A stretch of DNA of 64,000 bases from Pseudoduganella danionis. Lineage in GTDB: Bacteria > Pseudomonadota > Gammaproteobacteria > Burkholderiales > Burkholderiaceae_D. Under the pieces are notes generated by a model. It was given only the letters and a program-made list of their open reading frames with translations. It was not told the DNA's origin and searched no databases. The position numbers and the translations under genes were made by a program. The DNA lies in the NCBI RefSeq assembly GCF_009720775.1, contig NZ_WNKW01000001.1, forward strand, positions 1,302,001 to 1,366,000, written 5' to 3'. Each line of letters begins with the position of its first letter. Position 1 is the first letter of the stretch. Shown here in pieces: positions 44,936-54,360 of the stretch.

Positions 44936-45241
44936 GGGGTGCTCCTGAGTCTTGAAAAGAAAAGTGCTGGATGCCGGCCTGGGCTGGCGCTCTGCTGTGG
45001 CAACTGGCTGCCGGGCGGCCACGGGACACTAGGCCAGGCAACCGATCGGTAGCATTAGCAGTAGCGGCAGGGCGCATGCGTGCGCAGGCAGCGCGCGGTA
45101 TGCGGCAGCGCAGGCGCGGGTGCAAACGCTGGTGCAATGCTGAGCATGGGTAGCCGGGTGGAGCATCGGTGCAAACTTTCCTGGGTTTTTGAAGACTGGA
45201 GGGGCTTGTGGCCGCCGCCGGGGGTACAGCTGGAACGCGAT

Positions 45242-45328
45242 TTAGGCGCGTGCTAGGAGACGCGCTGCTAGCGATAGGGCGCTGGCAGGCGATAGCAGGA
45301 AAGCGGATAGGTGCAGATGCGAGGTCAT
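45242..45328 (-). CDS. leuL: Leucine-rich leader peptide of leuA (attenuator)
   Basis: 28 codons from ATG 45328 to TAA. Eight are Leu: CTG, CTA, CTG, CTA, CTA, CTA, CTC, CTA in order. Five use CTA, which is otherwise scarce in this high-GC window (CTG dominates). A TTGACA promoter ends directly at its start codon. This is the classic layout of a ribosome-mediated attenuator sensing charged tRNA-Leu. The 300-base leader to leuA holds GC-rich inverted segments and a U-rich stretch (minus strand about 44956-44966), but I could not fix the exact terminator and antiterminator. Confidence 0.7.
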   Translation of the reverse strand: MTSHLHLSAFLLSPASALSLAARLLARA

Positions 45329-45335
45329 GGCCTTA

Positions 45336-45365
45336 AATGTACGAGAAAGCCGGCGCAGGTGTCAA
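45336..45365 (-). promoter_or_regulatory. leuL-leuA promoter
   Basis: Minus-strand TTGACA (45365-45360, consensus -35), 18-bp spacer, TACATT (45341-45336). The ATG of the leader follows 7 bases later, so the leader mRNA may be leaderless or nearly so. Confidence 0.6.
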
Positions 45366-45426
45366 GCAAAATTGCTTGAAGGTTCATCGGAGTCTGGTAT
45401 CGTGATGTTTTTTGCCGGGTTCTGCC

Positions 45427-46500
45427 ATGTTGATCTTCCGCCAGCTATACGATGCCGCTTCCTCGACCTACACCTATCTGCTGGGCGACCGTGCCAGCGG
45501 CGAAGCGCTGCTGATCGACCCCGTGTACGAACAGGTGCCGCGCGATCTGGCACTGCTGGAGGAGCTGGGCCTGCGCCTGGTGGCCACGCTCGATACCCAC
45601 GTCCATGCCGACCACGTGACGGGCGCATGGCGCCTGAGCCAGCGCTGCGGCAGCCGCATCGCGCTGGCGGCGGTGGCCGGTGCGCAGGGCGTGCAGCGCG
45701 CCCTCAAGCATATGGACATCGTGACTTTCGGCAGCCGCCATGTGGCCGTGCGCGCCACGCCGGGCCATACCAATGGCTGCCTGACCTTTGTGCTGGATGA
45801 CCAGAGCATGGCTTTTACGGGCGACTGTTTGCTGATCCGCGGCTGCGGCCGCACCGACTTCCAGCAGGGCAGCCCGCGCCATCTGTTTGCTTCCGTGCGC
45901 GGCCAGATCCTGACCCTGCCGGACGACTGTCTGCTGTATCCGGGCCACGATTATCGCGGCATCACCGTGACCACGGTGGCGGAGGAGCGGCGCTACAACC
46001 CGCGTCTGGGCGGCGATGTGGACGTGGGCGATTTCACTGGCTATATGGACAACCTGCACCTGCCCCATCCGAAGCAGATGGCAGTCGCCGTGCCGGCCAA
46101 TCTGCGCTGCGGCCAGCCAGATGGTGCGGCGCCGCCGATGGATAACCCGGACTGGGCACCACTGACGCTGCGCTTTAGCGGGGTGTGGGAAATCGAGCCC
46201 ATGGCCTTGCTGGAACTCGGCGATCGCGTGCAGATCGTCGATGTGCGCGAACAGGCCGAGTTCATCGACCAGCTAGGCCACCTGCAGGGCGCCAAGCTGG
46301 TGCCGCTGTCGCAGCTGACCGAGCGGGTGGACGAATTCGAGCGCAATCGTCCACTGGTGGTGGTGTGCCGCTCGGGCGTGCGTTCGGCGCAGGCCAGCGT
46401 GCTGCTGACCAAGGCCGGCTTCACGCAGGTGGCCAATCTGGCCGGCGGCATGCTGCGCTGGCGCGGCGAAGCGCTGCCGGTCGACAGCGCTGCGGAATAG
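45427..46500 (+). CDS. Persulfide dioxygenase-rhodanese fusion (ETHE1-type)
   Basis: 357 residues. Residues 1-230 are a metallo-beta-lactamase-fold persulfide dioxygenase (HVHADH at 58-63; GHTNGCLTF; GDCLLIRGCGRTDFQQG), which oxidises glutathione persulfide to sulfite. Residues 255-350 are a rhodanese domain with active loop CRSGVRS (Cys314). The fused form is known in Burkholderia as PRF. Start 45427 by homology of the opening; no strong Shine-Dalgarno. It stops 2 bases from the convergent selD. A part in sulfur/selenium handling is inference. Confidence 0.88.
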   Translation: MLIFRQLYDAASSTYTYLLGDRASGEALLIDPVYEQVPRDLALLEELGLRLVATLDTHVHADHVTGAWRLSQRCGSRIALAAVAGAQGVQRALKHMDIVTFGSRHVAVRATPGHTNGCLTFVLDDQSMAFTGDCLLIRGCGRTDFQQGSPRHLFASVRGQILTLPDDCLLYPGHDYRGITVTTVAEERRYNPRLGGDVDVGDFTGYMDNLHLPHPKQMAVAVPANLRCGQPDGAAPPMDNPDWAPLTLRFSGVWEIEPMALLELGDRVQIVDVREQAEFIDQLGHLQGAKLVPLSQLTERVDEFERNRPLVVVCRSGVRSAQASVLLTKAGFTQVANLAGGMLRWRGEALPVDSAAE

Positions 46501-46502
46501 GC

Positions 46503-47552
46503 TTATCCGGCGACTACCACGCGCGCTGCACCGGCCTGCATCCGGCCGATCACGCTGGCGTGCTCGAAGCCTTCGCGCTTGAACAGCGCCAGTACCTGAT
46601 CCACGCTGGCCGGATCGCACGATACCAGCAGGCCGCCGGAAGTCTGCGGGTCCGTCAGCAGCATGTGCTGGGCTTGAGTGATGCCGGGCGCCAGTTGCAC
46701 ATCCTTGCCATAGCCTTCCCAGTTGCGGCCCGAAGCGCCCGTGAAGTAGCCGTCGTGCGCCAGTTGTTCCACGTCCGGCAGCAGCGGAATATCGGCCATC
46801 TTCAGCTGCGCTTCCAGTCCCGCGCCACGGGCCAGTTCCAGCAGGTGGCCCAGCAGGCCGAAGCCCGTGACGTCCGTCATCGCGTGTACGCCAGCCAGCT
46901 CGGACAGCGCCTTGCCCGGCTTATTCAGCTTGGTGGTGTTGGCGATCATGGCCTGATAGCCGGCTGCATCGAGCTGGCCTTTTTTGAGTGCCGCCGACAG
47001 CACGCCCACGCCTAGCGGTTTGCCCAGTATCAGTACGTCGCCGGCCTTGGCGTCGGCATTGCGCTTGACGCGCGACGGGTGCACCAGCCCCATCACCACC
47101 AGCCCATAGATAGGCTCGACCGAATCGATGGTGTGGCCGCCGGCGATGGGTATGCCTGCTTCGGCGCATATCGATTCGCCGCCTTTGATAATCTGGCCTA
47201 TGGTGTCGATCGGCAGTTTATTGATAGGCATGCCCACCAGTGCCAGCGCCATGATGGGCGTGCCGCCCATGGCGTACACGTCGGAGATGGCATTGGTGGC
47301 GGCTATCCGGCCGAAGTCGTAAGGATCGTCGACGATGGGCATGAAGAAATCGGTGGTCGCGATCAGCGCCTGTTCGTCGTTAAGCTGGTAGACGGCTGCA
47401 TCGTCCGAGGTTTCTATCCCGACCAGCAGTTCTTTCGGTACGGGGAAACCGCAGGAATTCTTCAGTATCTGGGACAGTACGCCGGGCGCGATCTTGCAGC
47501 CGCAGCCGCCGCCGTGCGAGAACGAAGTCAGGCGGATGGGTTCATTGCTCAT
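46503..47552 (-). CDS. selD: Selenide, water dikinase (SelD/SenC)
   Basis: 349 residues; makes selenophosphate from selenide and ATP. The catalytic Cys17 and Lys20 are in the expected GGGCGCKIAPG loop at the same numbers as in E. coli; ATP-binding Asp residues lie in DDAAVYQL and TTDFFMP, and GGHTIDSVEP is present. ATG 47552; GATAAT on the minus strand at 47590-47585 is a fair -10. It faces the SenA-like gene across 123 bases. selA/selB or mnmH are not in the window, so the use of selenophosphate for selenoneine is the best local guess. Confidence 0.95.
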   Translation of the reverse strand: MSNEPIRLTSFSHGGGCGCKIAPGVLSQILKNSCGFPVPKELLVGIETSDDAAVYQLNDEQALIATTDFFMPIVDDPYDFGRIAATNAISDVYAMGGTPIMALALVGMPINKLPIDTIGQIIKGGESICAEAGIPIAGGHTIDSVEPIYGLVVMGLVHPSRVKRNADAKAGDVLILGKPLGVGVLSAALKKGQLDAAGYQAMIANTTKLNKPGKALSELAGVHAMTDVTGFGLLGHLLELARGAGLEAQLKMADIPLLPDVEQLAHDGYFTGASGRNWEGYGKDVQLAPGITQAQHMLLTDPQTSGGLLVSCDPASVDQVLALFKREGFEHASVIGRMQAGAARVVVAG

Positions 47553-47662
47553 GGTGGATTTCCTGATGTCGGATCGATGATGGCAGATTATCGCCCAAGT
47601 GCGGCCGCTGCGCACGTGCGACGGGCGGGCCGGAATTGCGGCACAAAAGCGCGCGACAGCGC

Positions 47663-47668
47663 TACAAT
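47663..47668 (+). promoter_or_regulatory. -10 of the senA-like gene, leaderless layout
   Basis: TACAAT ends 7 bases before ATG 47676 and there is no Shine-Dalgarno, so transcription likely begins at or next to the start codon. Confidence 0.45.
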
Positions 47669-47675
47669 CGAAAGC

Positions 47676-48878
47676 ATGACGATACTTGCCCCTTCGTTTC
47701 GCACGGCCACACCGCAGCAACTGGCGCATGCCCTGCGTCAGGCGCGCAGCAACACGCTTGCGCTGTTCGAGTGTTTTCTGGCCGCCGGCATGGACCAGCC
47801 CACGCAGGTGCCGCAGCTACGCTACCTGAACCCGCCCGTGTGGGAAGTGGGGCATATCGCCTGGGTGGCCGAGTGGTACATCCTGCGCGCGGCCAGCTCC
47901 AGCGACCCGCAGGATGTGCATGGCAATTGTCTGCTCAGCCGTGGCGATAGCTGGTTCGATGCCAACCGCGTGCCGCATGCGCAGCGCTGGCGATTTGATC
48001 TGCCTGCGCCTGGCGCACTGAAAACCTATTGCCACGAAGTGCTGGATCGCGTGCTCGATAAGCTGATGCGCGAGCCTGACGAAGCACTGGCGCTGTATCC
48101 TTACCGGCTGGCGCTCGCGCATGAGGATATGCATGGTGAAGCGCTGCTGGCTGCGCTGCAGGTACTGGGGCTGGAAGCGCCCGAGCCGGCCACGCAGGTA
48201 CGCCAACTAGCTTATGCGCCGACTGAAATCGCTTTCCCGGGCGGAAGTATCGACATTGGCAGTGCACGTGGCGCGGCCTTCGCGTTCGATAATGAACAGC
48301 AGGCCCATCACTGCCGGGTGGCGCCGTTCAGCATAGACAGCACGCTGGTCAGCAATGCCCAGTTTGCCGATTTTGTCGACGATGGCGGCTACGATCAGCG
48401 CCAGTTCTGGAGCCCGGCCGGTGCCGACTGGCTGATGCGGCAGGAGCGTTCGGCCCCGCGTTACTGGCAGCGCGACGGTGCCCAGTGGCGCTGCATGCGT
48501 TTCGGCCGGCTGGCCACGCTGGCTGGCGCCGAACCCGTGCGCCATCTGAATCTGTATGAGGCGCAGGCTTACTGCGCCTGGGCAGGGCGCCGCCTGCCGA
48601 CGGAAATCGAATGGGAATATGCTGCCCGCTCGGGCCATCCGGCATTCCGCTGGGGCCAGTTATGGGAATGGACGGCGACGCCGTTCGAGCCCTATCCTGA
48701 GTTCCAGCCGGGGCCAGAACGGGAATACTCGCTGCCATGCTTTAGCAGCCATCAGGTGCTGCGCGGCGCCTCCTTCGCCACGCCCCAGCGCATGCTGTGG
48801 GAGCAGTTCCGCTACTTTCATGTGCCCGAGCGCGACGACCTGTTTACTGGCTTGCGTACCTGTGCCTGGCCGCGCTGA
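47676..48878 (+). CDS. senA: EgtB-like selenoneine synthase (SenA)
   Basis: 400 residues, same two-domain plan as EgtB: DinB-like iron domain with candidate ligands His60 (WEVGHIAWVAEW), His149 and His153 (HEDMHGEALL), then an FGE-sulfatase domain (RLPTEIEWEYAA; LWEWTATPFEPYPEF). It is clearly different from the EgtB at 40233, including in iron-site surroundings. The divergent neighbour is selD. In the sen clusters of other Burkholderiales, SenA joins hercynine and selenosugar, SelD (SenC) supplies selenophosphate and SenB makes selenosugar. SenB is not seen here. A second ergothioneine-type synthase is the alternative. Confidence 0.72.
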   Translation: MTILAPSFRTATPQQLAHALRQARSNTLALFECFLAAGMDQPTQVPQLRYLNPPVWEVGHIAWVAEWYILRAASSSDPQDVHGNCLLSRGDSWFDANRVPHAQRWRFDLPAPGALKTYCHEVLDRVLDKLMREPDEALALYPYRLALAHEDMHGEALLAALQVLGLEAPEPATQVRQLAYAPTEIAFPGGSIDIGSARGAAFAFDNEQQAHHCRVAPFSIDSTLVSNAQFADFVDDGGYDQRQFWSPAGADWLMRQERSAPRYWQRDGAQWRCMRFGRLATLAGAEPVRHLNLYEAQAYCAWAGRRLPTEIEWEYAARSGHPAFRWGQLWEWTATPFEPYPEFQPGPEREYSLPCFSSHQVLRGASFATPQRMLWEQFRYFHVPERDDLFTGLRTCAWPR

Positions 48879-48964
48879 AATCGCTGCAGTTTTTTAAACC
48901 AGACGTACGTCTATCCCGTATTGCTCTGCTATGCTTTTCTTTTCCCGTGAAAAAGGCGTTCCCC

Positions 48965-50260
48965 ATGAATTTCAAGCATCTCCTGATTTCCGCCGCCGTG
49001 ATCGGCGCCGCCAGCTCCGCCATGCCCACCTTTGCTGCTGCCGATCATGGCAAGGTCGTGGTGATCCGTGCCGGCAAGCTGGTAGACGTGGTGGCGGGCA
49101 CCGTCCTCAAGGACCAGACCATCGTTATTGACGGCGAGCGTATCAGCGCAGTCGGTCCCACGGCCAGCACCAAAGTGCCTAGCGGTGCGCAGCTGATCGA
49201 CCTGTCCGGCCAGACCGTGATGCCGGGCTTTATCGATATGCACACCCACCTGACCAATGACGCCAAACTGGGTGGCTACAATGCACTGGGCGTATCCGAT
49301 ACCCGCGCTGCGCTGTATGGCGTACGTGCGGCCCGCCTGACGCTGGAAGCAGGCTTCACCTCCGTGCGCAATGTGGGTGCTGGCGGCTTCGGCGACGTGG
49401 CGCTGCGCGATGCGATCAATGACGGCGACTTTATCGGCCCGCGCATGCGCACGGCCGCTTACGCGATCGGCATACAGGGCGGCCATTGTGATGAAAACCT
49501 GCTGCCGCCAGATATGAAGGTCACCGGTCGCGGTGTGGCCGACGGCCCATGGGAAGCCCGCGCCCGTGTGCGTGAAATGGTCAAATACGGCGCCGATGTG
49601 ATCAAGATCTGCGCTTCGGGCGGCGTACTGTCGAAAGGTGACGAGCCGGGCGCGCAGCAGTACACCCTGGAAGAGATGCAGGCCATCGTGGCGGAAGCCC
49701 ATAAACTGGGCCGCAAAGTCGCTGCGCACGCACACGGCACCAGCAGCATCCGCGATGCCATCATCGCCGGCGTGGATTCGATCGAACACGCCAGCCTGAT
49801 CGACGAAGAGGGCATCCGTCTGGCGCGCGAGAAGGGCGTGTATCTGGTGATGGACATCTATAACGACGACTACATTCTGCAGGAAGGCGAGAAGGCCGGC
49901 ATGCTGCCCGAGTCCATCGCCAAGGAAAAAGTCATCGGCCAGACCCAGCGCGACAACTTCCGCAAAGCCTTTAACGGTGGCGCCAAAATGGCCTTCGGTT
50001 CCGATTCCGGCGTCTACCCGCATGGCGACAACGGCAAACAGTTTGCCTACATGGTCAAGTACGGCATGACGCCTATGCAGGCGATCCAGTCGGCCACCAT
50101 CAATGCAGCCGACCTGCTGGGCTGGAAAGACAGCGTGGGTTCGCTCAGCGCCGGCAAGTTTGCCGATATCGTGGCCGTCAAAGGTGATCCATTTGCTAAT
50201 ATTGGCGAATTGACCAAGATCGACTTCGTCATGAAGGGCGGCGCCGTTATCCGCCGCTAA
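48965..50260 (+). CDS. Secreted metal-dependent amidohydrolase (prolidase/imidazolonepropionase-like)
   Basis: 431 residues with a signal peptide (HLLISAAVIGAASSAMPTFA), so periplasmic. TIM-barrel amidohydrolase: PGFIDMHTHLTND (first metal pair), carbamylated-Lys region ADVIKICASGG, AAHAHGTSSIRDAI, GVDSIEHASLID, and the metal Asp in FGSDSGVYPHG. The family includes Xaa-Pro dipeptidases. It follows senA on the same strand by 86 bases, but a link to selenoneine is only positional. Confidence 0.88.
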   Translation: MNFKHLLISAAVIGAASSAMPTFAAADHGKVVVIRAGKLVDVVAGTVLKDQTIVIDGERISAVGPTASTKVPSGAQLIDLSGQTVMPGFIDMHTHLTNDAKLGGYNALGVSDTRAALYGVRAARLTLEAGFTSVRNVGAGGFGDVALRDAINDGDFIGPRMRTAAYAIGIQGGHCDENLLPPDMKVTGRGVADGPWEARARVREMVKYGADVIKICASGGVLSKGDEPGAQQYTLEEMQAIVAEAHKLGRKVAAHAHGTSSIRDAIIAGVDSIEHASLIDEEGIRLAREKGVYLVMDIYNDDYILQEGEKAGMLPESIAKEKVIGQTQRDNFRKAFNGGAKMAFGSDSGVYPHGDNGKQFAYMVKYGMTPMQAIQSATINAADLLGWKDSVGSLSAGKFADIVAVKGDPFANIGELTKIDFVMKGGAVIRR

Positions 50261-50422
50261 AGTAGGGGTACAGTGATGGGCAGGCCGGCGTGTGCACGTG
50301 CGCGCGGCCTGCGCGGTCATCCCGCTGGCTCGCAGGGTCATGCTGTTGTGGTGCAGATGGTATAGGGCGTTGTTAGCTTTTCTATATACTTTTTGCTTTC
50401 AGATCGAGCCCTGCGAGCCCGT

Positions 50423-51733
50423 ATGCGTTTTCTAGCTTTTCCCCGCCAGCTAGCCTGTCTGCTGCTGGCAGCCTCCTTGGGCGCTTGCGGTGGTGGCGCC
50501 TCTTCTTCCAGTTCCTCCAGTTCCCCGACCAGTTCCGGCAGTACGACTACGCCTGATGCCACTGCCAGCATCACCGTGGCCAGCCCGCAGCTGGTGACGC
50601 TGCCCGGCAATGCCGCGCTCAAAGGGCTGGGCGAAGCGCTGGTGGTGGGCGAGCGCATCGTCGTGCTGTCCGCCTCGGACGCAGAAATCACGCTGAATAA
50701 GAAGCAGGTGCATCCGCGCACCCGCCTTAGCGTGCTGGATAAGGATGGTACGCTGCTCTCCAGCACTGATTACGGCTTTACGCTGGCCGATGCCTATGTG
50801 GGTGAATGGCTGCTGCTGCCGGCGCCTGACGGTTTCGTCATGCTGCAGGCCGGTCCCGGCACGCGCATGCTGAAGTTCGATGCTCAGGCTAAATTGCAGG
50901 GCAGTGCGATCGATCTGTATCCTGCCGTGGCGGCCACCTCGACCACGGAACTGGCAGCGGCTGAGAATGCAGCCTCGGTGGACGGCAACGGCTTCTGGCT
51001 CGCCACCACTTTCTCGCTGCTGCCGGTGAACGACAAGACCCAGTATCTGCTCAAGCTGTGCAAGTACGATTACTCAGGGCGCCAGCTTACGCCACCGTTC
51101 GAAATCGCGCTGTCGGCCGTGCGGCCGCGCGTGGCGACTTCGGCGGGCACGGTGCTGACCACCTGGCTCGATGGGTCTACCGCCATGCTGGCCATCTGGC
51201 CGAAAGGGCTGGGCGCTCCCGTGATCCATTCGCTGGGTACGGGCGGCGCCGAGCCTATGCCGGTGGTGCTGGATAACAGCGGCAGGATGGGCGCGATCTG
51301 GAATGGTAAAGCGACTTTCACCAGCCCGGGCGGGGTAATGGGGGTGGCGCTAGACAAGAATGGCGTGGCGGTGCTGCCGACGGGGCGTACGGAACTGGGG
51401 CAGGAAGTCCTGTCTACCCAGTGGGCCGCGTCGGGACGGGCACCGTTTATTGATGCGCGCCTGTACAAGAATAATCTGCTGCTGGCCGATGTAGGTGTGG
51501 GCACCTATGCCAGCGGCGACGCGCAGGGCGATGTGCTGGTGCTGGCCGATTACGCCATCGGCACGACAGCCCTGTCGGAGCAGAAGGCCACCATCAAGCG
51601 CTTACGCTTGTATGGTGGCGCGCTGGTGATGGGGAACTATCCCGTGCTGCGCCAATTGATGTTCAGCGATCACAGCCTGCTGCTGGTAGGGGATGAATAC
51701 CATCTGGAAGCGTTCCGCATCACGCGCCCCTAA
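50423..51733 (+). CDS. Large lipoprotein, function unknown
   Basis: 436 residues. Lipobox LGACGGG (Cys near 21), then a Ser/Thr run of about 25 residues as flexible linker. The rest is rich in beta strands with repeated short VL-LDxxG motifs, resembling a beta-propeller-like surface lipoprotein. ATG 50423 gives the best signal peptide. Convergent with malic enzyme by 11 bases. No family recognised. Confidence 0.75.
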   Translation: MRFLAFPRQLACLLLAASLGACGGGASSSSSSSSPTSSGSTTTPDATASITVASPQLVTLPGNAALKGLGEALVVGERIVVLSASDAEITLNKKQVHPRTRLSVLDKDGTLLSSTDYGFTLADAYVGEWLLLPAPDGFVMLQAGPGTRMLKFDAQAKLQGSAIDLYPAVAATSTTELAAAENAASVDGNGFWLATTFSLLPVNDKTQYLLKLCKYDYSGRQLTPPFEIALSAVRPRVATSAGTVLTTWLDGSTAMLAIWPKGLGAPVIHSLGTGGAEPMPVVLDNSGRMGAIWNGKATFTSPGGVMGVALDKNGVAVLPTGRTELGQEVLSTQWAASGRAPFIDARLYKNNLLLADVGVGTYASGDAQGDVLVLADYAIGTTALSEQKATIKRLRLYGGALVMGNYPVLRQLMFSDHSLLLVGDEYHLEAFRITRP

Positions 51734-51744
51734 GCTATTGCGGT

Positions 51745-52977
51745 CTACAGCAGGGTCTCGGCCAGATCTTTCAAGTCTTCCGCATAGACCAGCTCATCGA
51801 GTTGCTTGCGTGCCACGCCGCTGCGGTAAGCTGCGGCAGCGATTTTCGGCGTGACGCCGGACAGCAGGCGCGGATCGAGCAGACCCGGTACCACATAATC
51901 CTTGCCAAAGCGGCTGTCGCTACGGGCCATCTCGGCCAGCGCCAGCACGCAGGCGCGCTTCATTTCCTGATTGATGGTGGAAGCGCCGCTATCGAGCGCC
52001 GCGCGGAACAGGTAGGGGAAGCACAGCGCATTATTGATCTGGTTGGGGTAGTCGGAACGGCCGGTGGCGATGATGGCATCCGGTGCTGCTTCGCGCACGA
52101 GTTCGGGCCGCAGTTCCGGTTCCGGATTGGCCAGCGTGAAGACGATGGGCTGCTTGCTCATCTGTTCGATATCGCGCGGCGACAGCACGCCCGGACCGGA
52201 CACGCCGAGGAATACATCGGCACCCACCATCACTTGCGACAGCGTGGTGGCATCGGTGTCCTGCGCCCATGCGGCTTTTTCGCCATCGAGCTGGCGGCGG
52301 GTACTCAGCACGCCCTTGCTGTCGCAGACAAAAATGTTCTCGCGTCTGGCGCCCAGATCGAGCAGCAGATCGAGGCAGGCCATGGCGGCTGCACCGGCAC
52401 CAGAGCAGACGATTTTCACCGTGGCGATATCGCGCCCGCTCAGCTGCAGCGCGTTGATCATGCCGGCACCCACCACGATGGCGGTGCCATGCTGGTCGTC
52501 ATGGAACACGGGTATGGCCAGCCGCTCGCGCAGCTTGCGTTCGATGTAAAAGCACTCCGGTGCCTTGATGTCTTCCAGATTGATGCCGCCGAAAGTAGGG
52601 TGCAGGGCCGCGATGATGTCCACCAGTTTATCGGGATCGGTTTCATCGATTTCGATATCGAAGGCATCGATGCCGGCGAACTTCTTGAACAGCACCACTT
52701 TGCCTTCCATTACAGGCTTGCCGGCCAGCGCGCCGATATTGCCCAGACCTAGCACGGCGCTGCCGTTGGTAATCACGCCGACCAGATTGCCTTTAGCCGT
52801 GTATTCGTAGGCGCGTGCCGGCTCGCGCTGGATTTCCACGCACGGTGCGGCCACGCCGGGCGAGTAGGCCAGTGCCAGATCTTCCTGCGTGCCTACGCTC
52901 TTGGTCACTTCTATGGCGATTTTGCCGGCGCTGCCCTGACGGTGATAGGCCAGCGCTTTCTGTTCGATGGTGCTCAT
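51745..52977 (-). CDS. NAD(P)-dependent malic enzyme (short form)
   Basis: 410 residues; oxidative decarboxylation of malate to pyruvate. Malic enzyme motifs: [54 protein letters not shown] and the nucleotide loop [12 protein letters not shown]. The C-terminal phosphotransacetylase domain of long MaeB is absent. Preferred cofactor is not clear from sequence. Start at 52977 fits the N-terminus of the family. Confidence 0.93.
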   Translation of the reverse strand: MSTIEQKALAYHRQGSAGKIAIEVTKSVGTQEDLALAYSPGVAAPCVEIQREPARAYEYTAKGNLVGVITNGSAVLGLGNIGALAGKPVMEGKVVLFKKFAGIDAFDIEIDETDPDKLVDIIAALHPTFGGINLEDIKAPECFYIERKLRERLAIPVFHDDQHGTAIVVGAGMINALQLSGRDIATVKIVCSGAGAAAMACLDLLLDLGARRENIFVCDSKGVLSTRRQLDGEKAAWAQDTDATTLSQVMVGADVFLGVSGPGVLSPRDIEQMSKQPIVFTLANPEPELRPELVREAAPDAIIATGRSDYPNQINNALCFPYLFRAALDSGASTINQEMKRACVLALAEMARSDSRFGKDYVVPGLLDPRLLSGVTPKIAAAAYRSGVARKQLDELVYAEDLKDLAETLL

Positions 52978-53009
52978 GTGGTCCCTTGAATTGGTTCTGC
53001 AAGCGATGT

Positions 53010-53044
53010 AAAAAACGCCTGCACGGGCCGAAGCCGGTGCAGGC
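53010..53044 (-). terminator. Terminator of gdhA
   Basis: GCCTGCAC (53017-53024) pairs with GTGCAGGC (53037-53044); A run at 53010-53015 gives T on the gdhA strand. Confidence 0.85.
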
Positions 53045-53067
53045 GCGAACTGCTGGGGATCAGTACA

Positions 53068-54360
53068 TTATGGATACAGGCCGCGGACTTCACGCGCCTG
53101 CAGCACACGGGTGCAGGCAAGGATGAAGGTGGCGGTACGCAGCGTGACTTTCTTCTCCTGTGCGACAGTCCACACCGAGTTGAAAGCGTCCTGCATGATG
53201 CGGGTCAGGCGCGCATTGATTTCGTCTTCGGTCCAGAAGAAGCTGGAGAAGTCCTGTACCCACTCGAAGTAGGAAACGGTGACGCCACCGGCATTGGCCA
53301 GCACGTCCGGCACGATCAGCACATCCTTGTCGGTCAGGATGTCGTCGGCTTCCGGCGTGGTCGGTCCGTTGGCGCCTTCCAGAATGATTTTGGTGCGGAT
53401 CTTCGGTGCATTGGCAGCCGTGATCTGCTGTTCCAGCGCAGCCGGAATCAGGATGTCGGACTCGATGCCCCAGAACGCGTCGCGGTCGAGGAAGGCTTCA
53501 GCGCCGGGGAAACCGGAGACGCTGCCGCATTCGGCCACGTGCTTGTGCAGACGCGGAATATCCAGGCCGCCCTGATGCACCACGGTGCCCGTATGATCCT
53601 GCACGGCGATGATTTTCGAACCGGCTTCTGCAAACATGGTGGCAGCAACGCCGCCCACATTACCGAAGCCCTGTACTGCAACGCGGGCGCCTTCGATTGC
53701 TACGCCGCGCTTGGCAGCGGCTTCGCGGCCTACCACGAACACGCCACGGCCGGTGGCTTCGCGGCGGCCCAGCGAGCCACCCAGCGAGATCGGTTTGCCG
53801 GTCACTACGCCGGTCGACAGATTACCTTCGATCATGGCGTAGGAGTCCATCATCCATGCCATCACCTGTTCGTTGGTGTTGACGTCCGGTGCAGGAATGT
53901 CCTTGTTAGGGCCGATGATCAGCGAGATTTCGCTGGTGTAGCGGCGAGTCAGGCGCTGCAGTTCGCCGCGCGACAGAGTTTTAGGATCGACACGGATACC
54001 GCCTTTAGCGCCGCCGTATGGCACGTTCACAGCGGCGTTCTTGACCGTCATCCATGCCGACAACGCCATTACTTCGGAGAGAGTTACGTCCTGGTGGAAG
54101 CGCACGCCGCCTTTGCCCGGACCACGCGACATATTGTGCTGTACGCGATAGCCTTCGTAGTGGGCGATGCTGCCGTCATCGCGTTCGATCGGAACGTCAA
54201 CGGTCAGGATACGCTTCGGGCGTTTCAGGGTTTCGACCCAGCGCGACAGGCTGCCGAGGTGCGGCGTGACGCGATCGATCTGTTGCAGGTAGACGCCCCA
54301 TGGGCCCAAATCTTCTGGATTCAGGTAGGAAGGCAATGCGTGTGCTGGTGCGGTAGTCAT
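53068..54360 (-). CDS. gdhA: Glutamate dehydrogenase (Glu/Leu/Phe/Val family)
   Basis: 430 residues; interconverts glutamate and 2-oxoglutarate with ammonia. Catalytic stretch [18 protein letters not shown] (Lys), substrate region [10 protein letters not shown], Rossmann loop [20 protein letters not shown] 54360 has GGAG 8 bases before. It resembles the catabolic NAD-type in Burkholderiales. A LysR regulator lies upstream on the same strand with a 175-bp gap. Confidence 0.95.
   Translation of the reverse strand: MTTAPAHALPSYLNPEDLGPWGVYLQQIDRVTPHLGSLSRWVETLKRPKRILTVDVPIERDDGSIAHYEGYRVQHNMSRGPGKGGVRFHQDVTLSEVMALSAWMTVKNAAVNVPYGGAKGGIRVDPKTLSRGELQRLTRRYTSEISLIIGPNKDIPAPDVNTNEQVMAWMMDSYAMIEGNLSTGVVTGKPISLGGSLGRREATGRGVFVVGREAAAKRGVAIEGARVAVQGFGNVGGVAATMFAEAGSKIIAVQDHTGTVVHQGGLDIPRLHKHVAECGSVSGFPGAEAFLDRDAFWGIESDILIPAALEQQITAANAPKIRTKIILEGANGPTTPEADDILTDKDVLIVPDVLANAGGVTVSYFEWVQDFSSFFWTEDEINARLTRIMQDAFNSVWTVAQEKKVTLRTATFILACTRVLQAREVRGLYP

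Noticed and set aside
44936..45020. Exact attenuator terminator before leuA
   Set aside because: A U-rich stretch and GC-rich inverted pieces are visible, but no single clean hairpin with a T run could be drawn by eye, so it is not listed as a terminator.
43163..45052. 629-residue plus-strand ORF opposite leuA
   Set aside because: Shadow frame; leuA is unmistakable, and the ORF has no family features.
44862..45137. 91-codon minus-strand ORF overlapping the start of leuA
   Set aside because: Arg/Pro-rich composition, no Shine-Dalgarno, overlaps leuA in another frame. The leader peptide at 45242-45328 fits far better.
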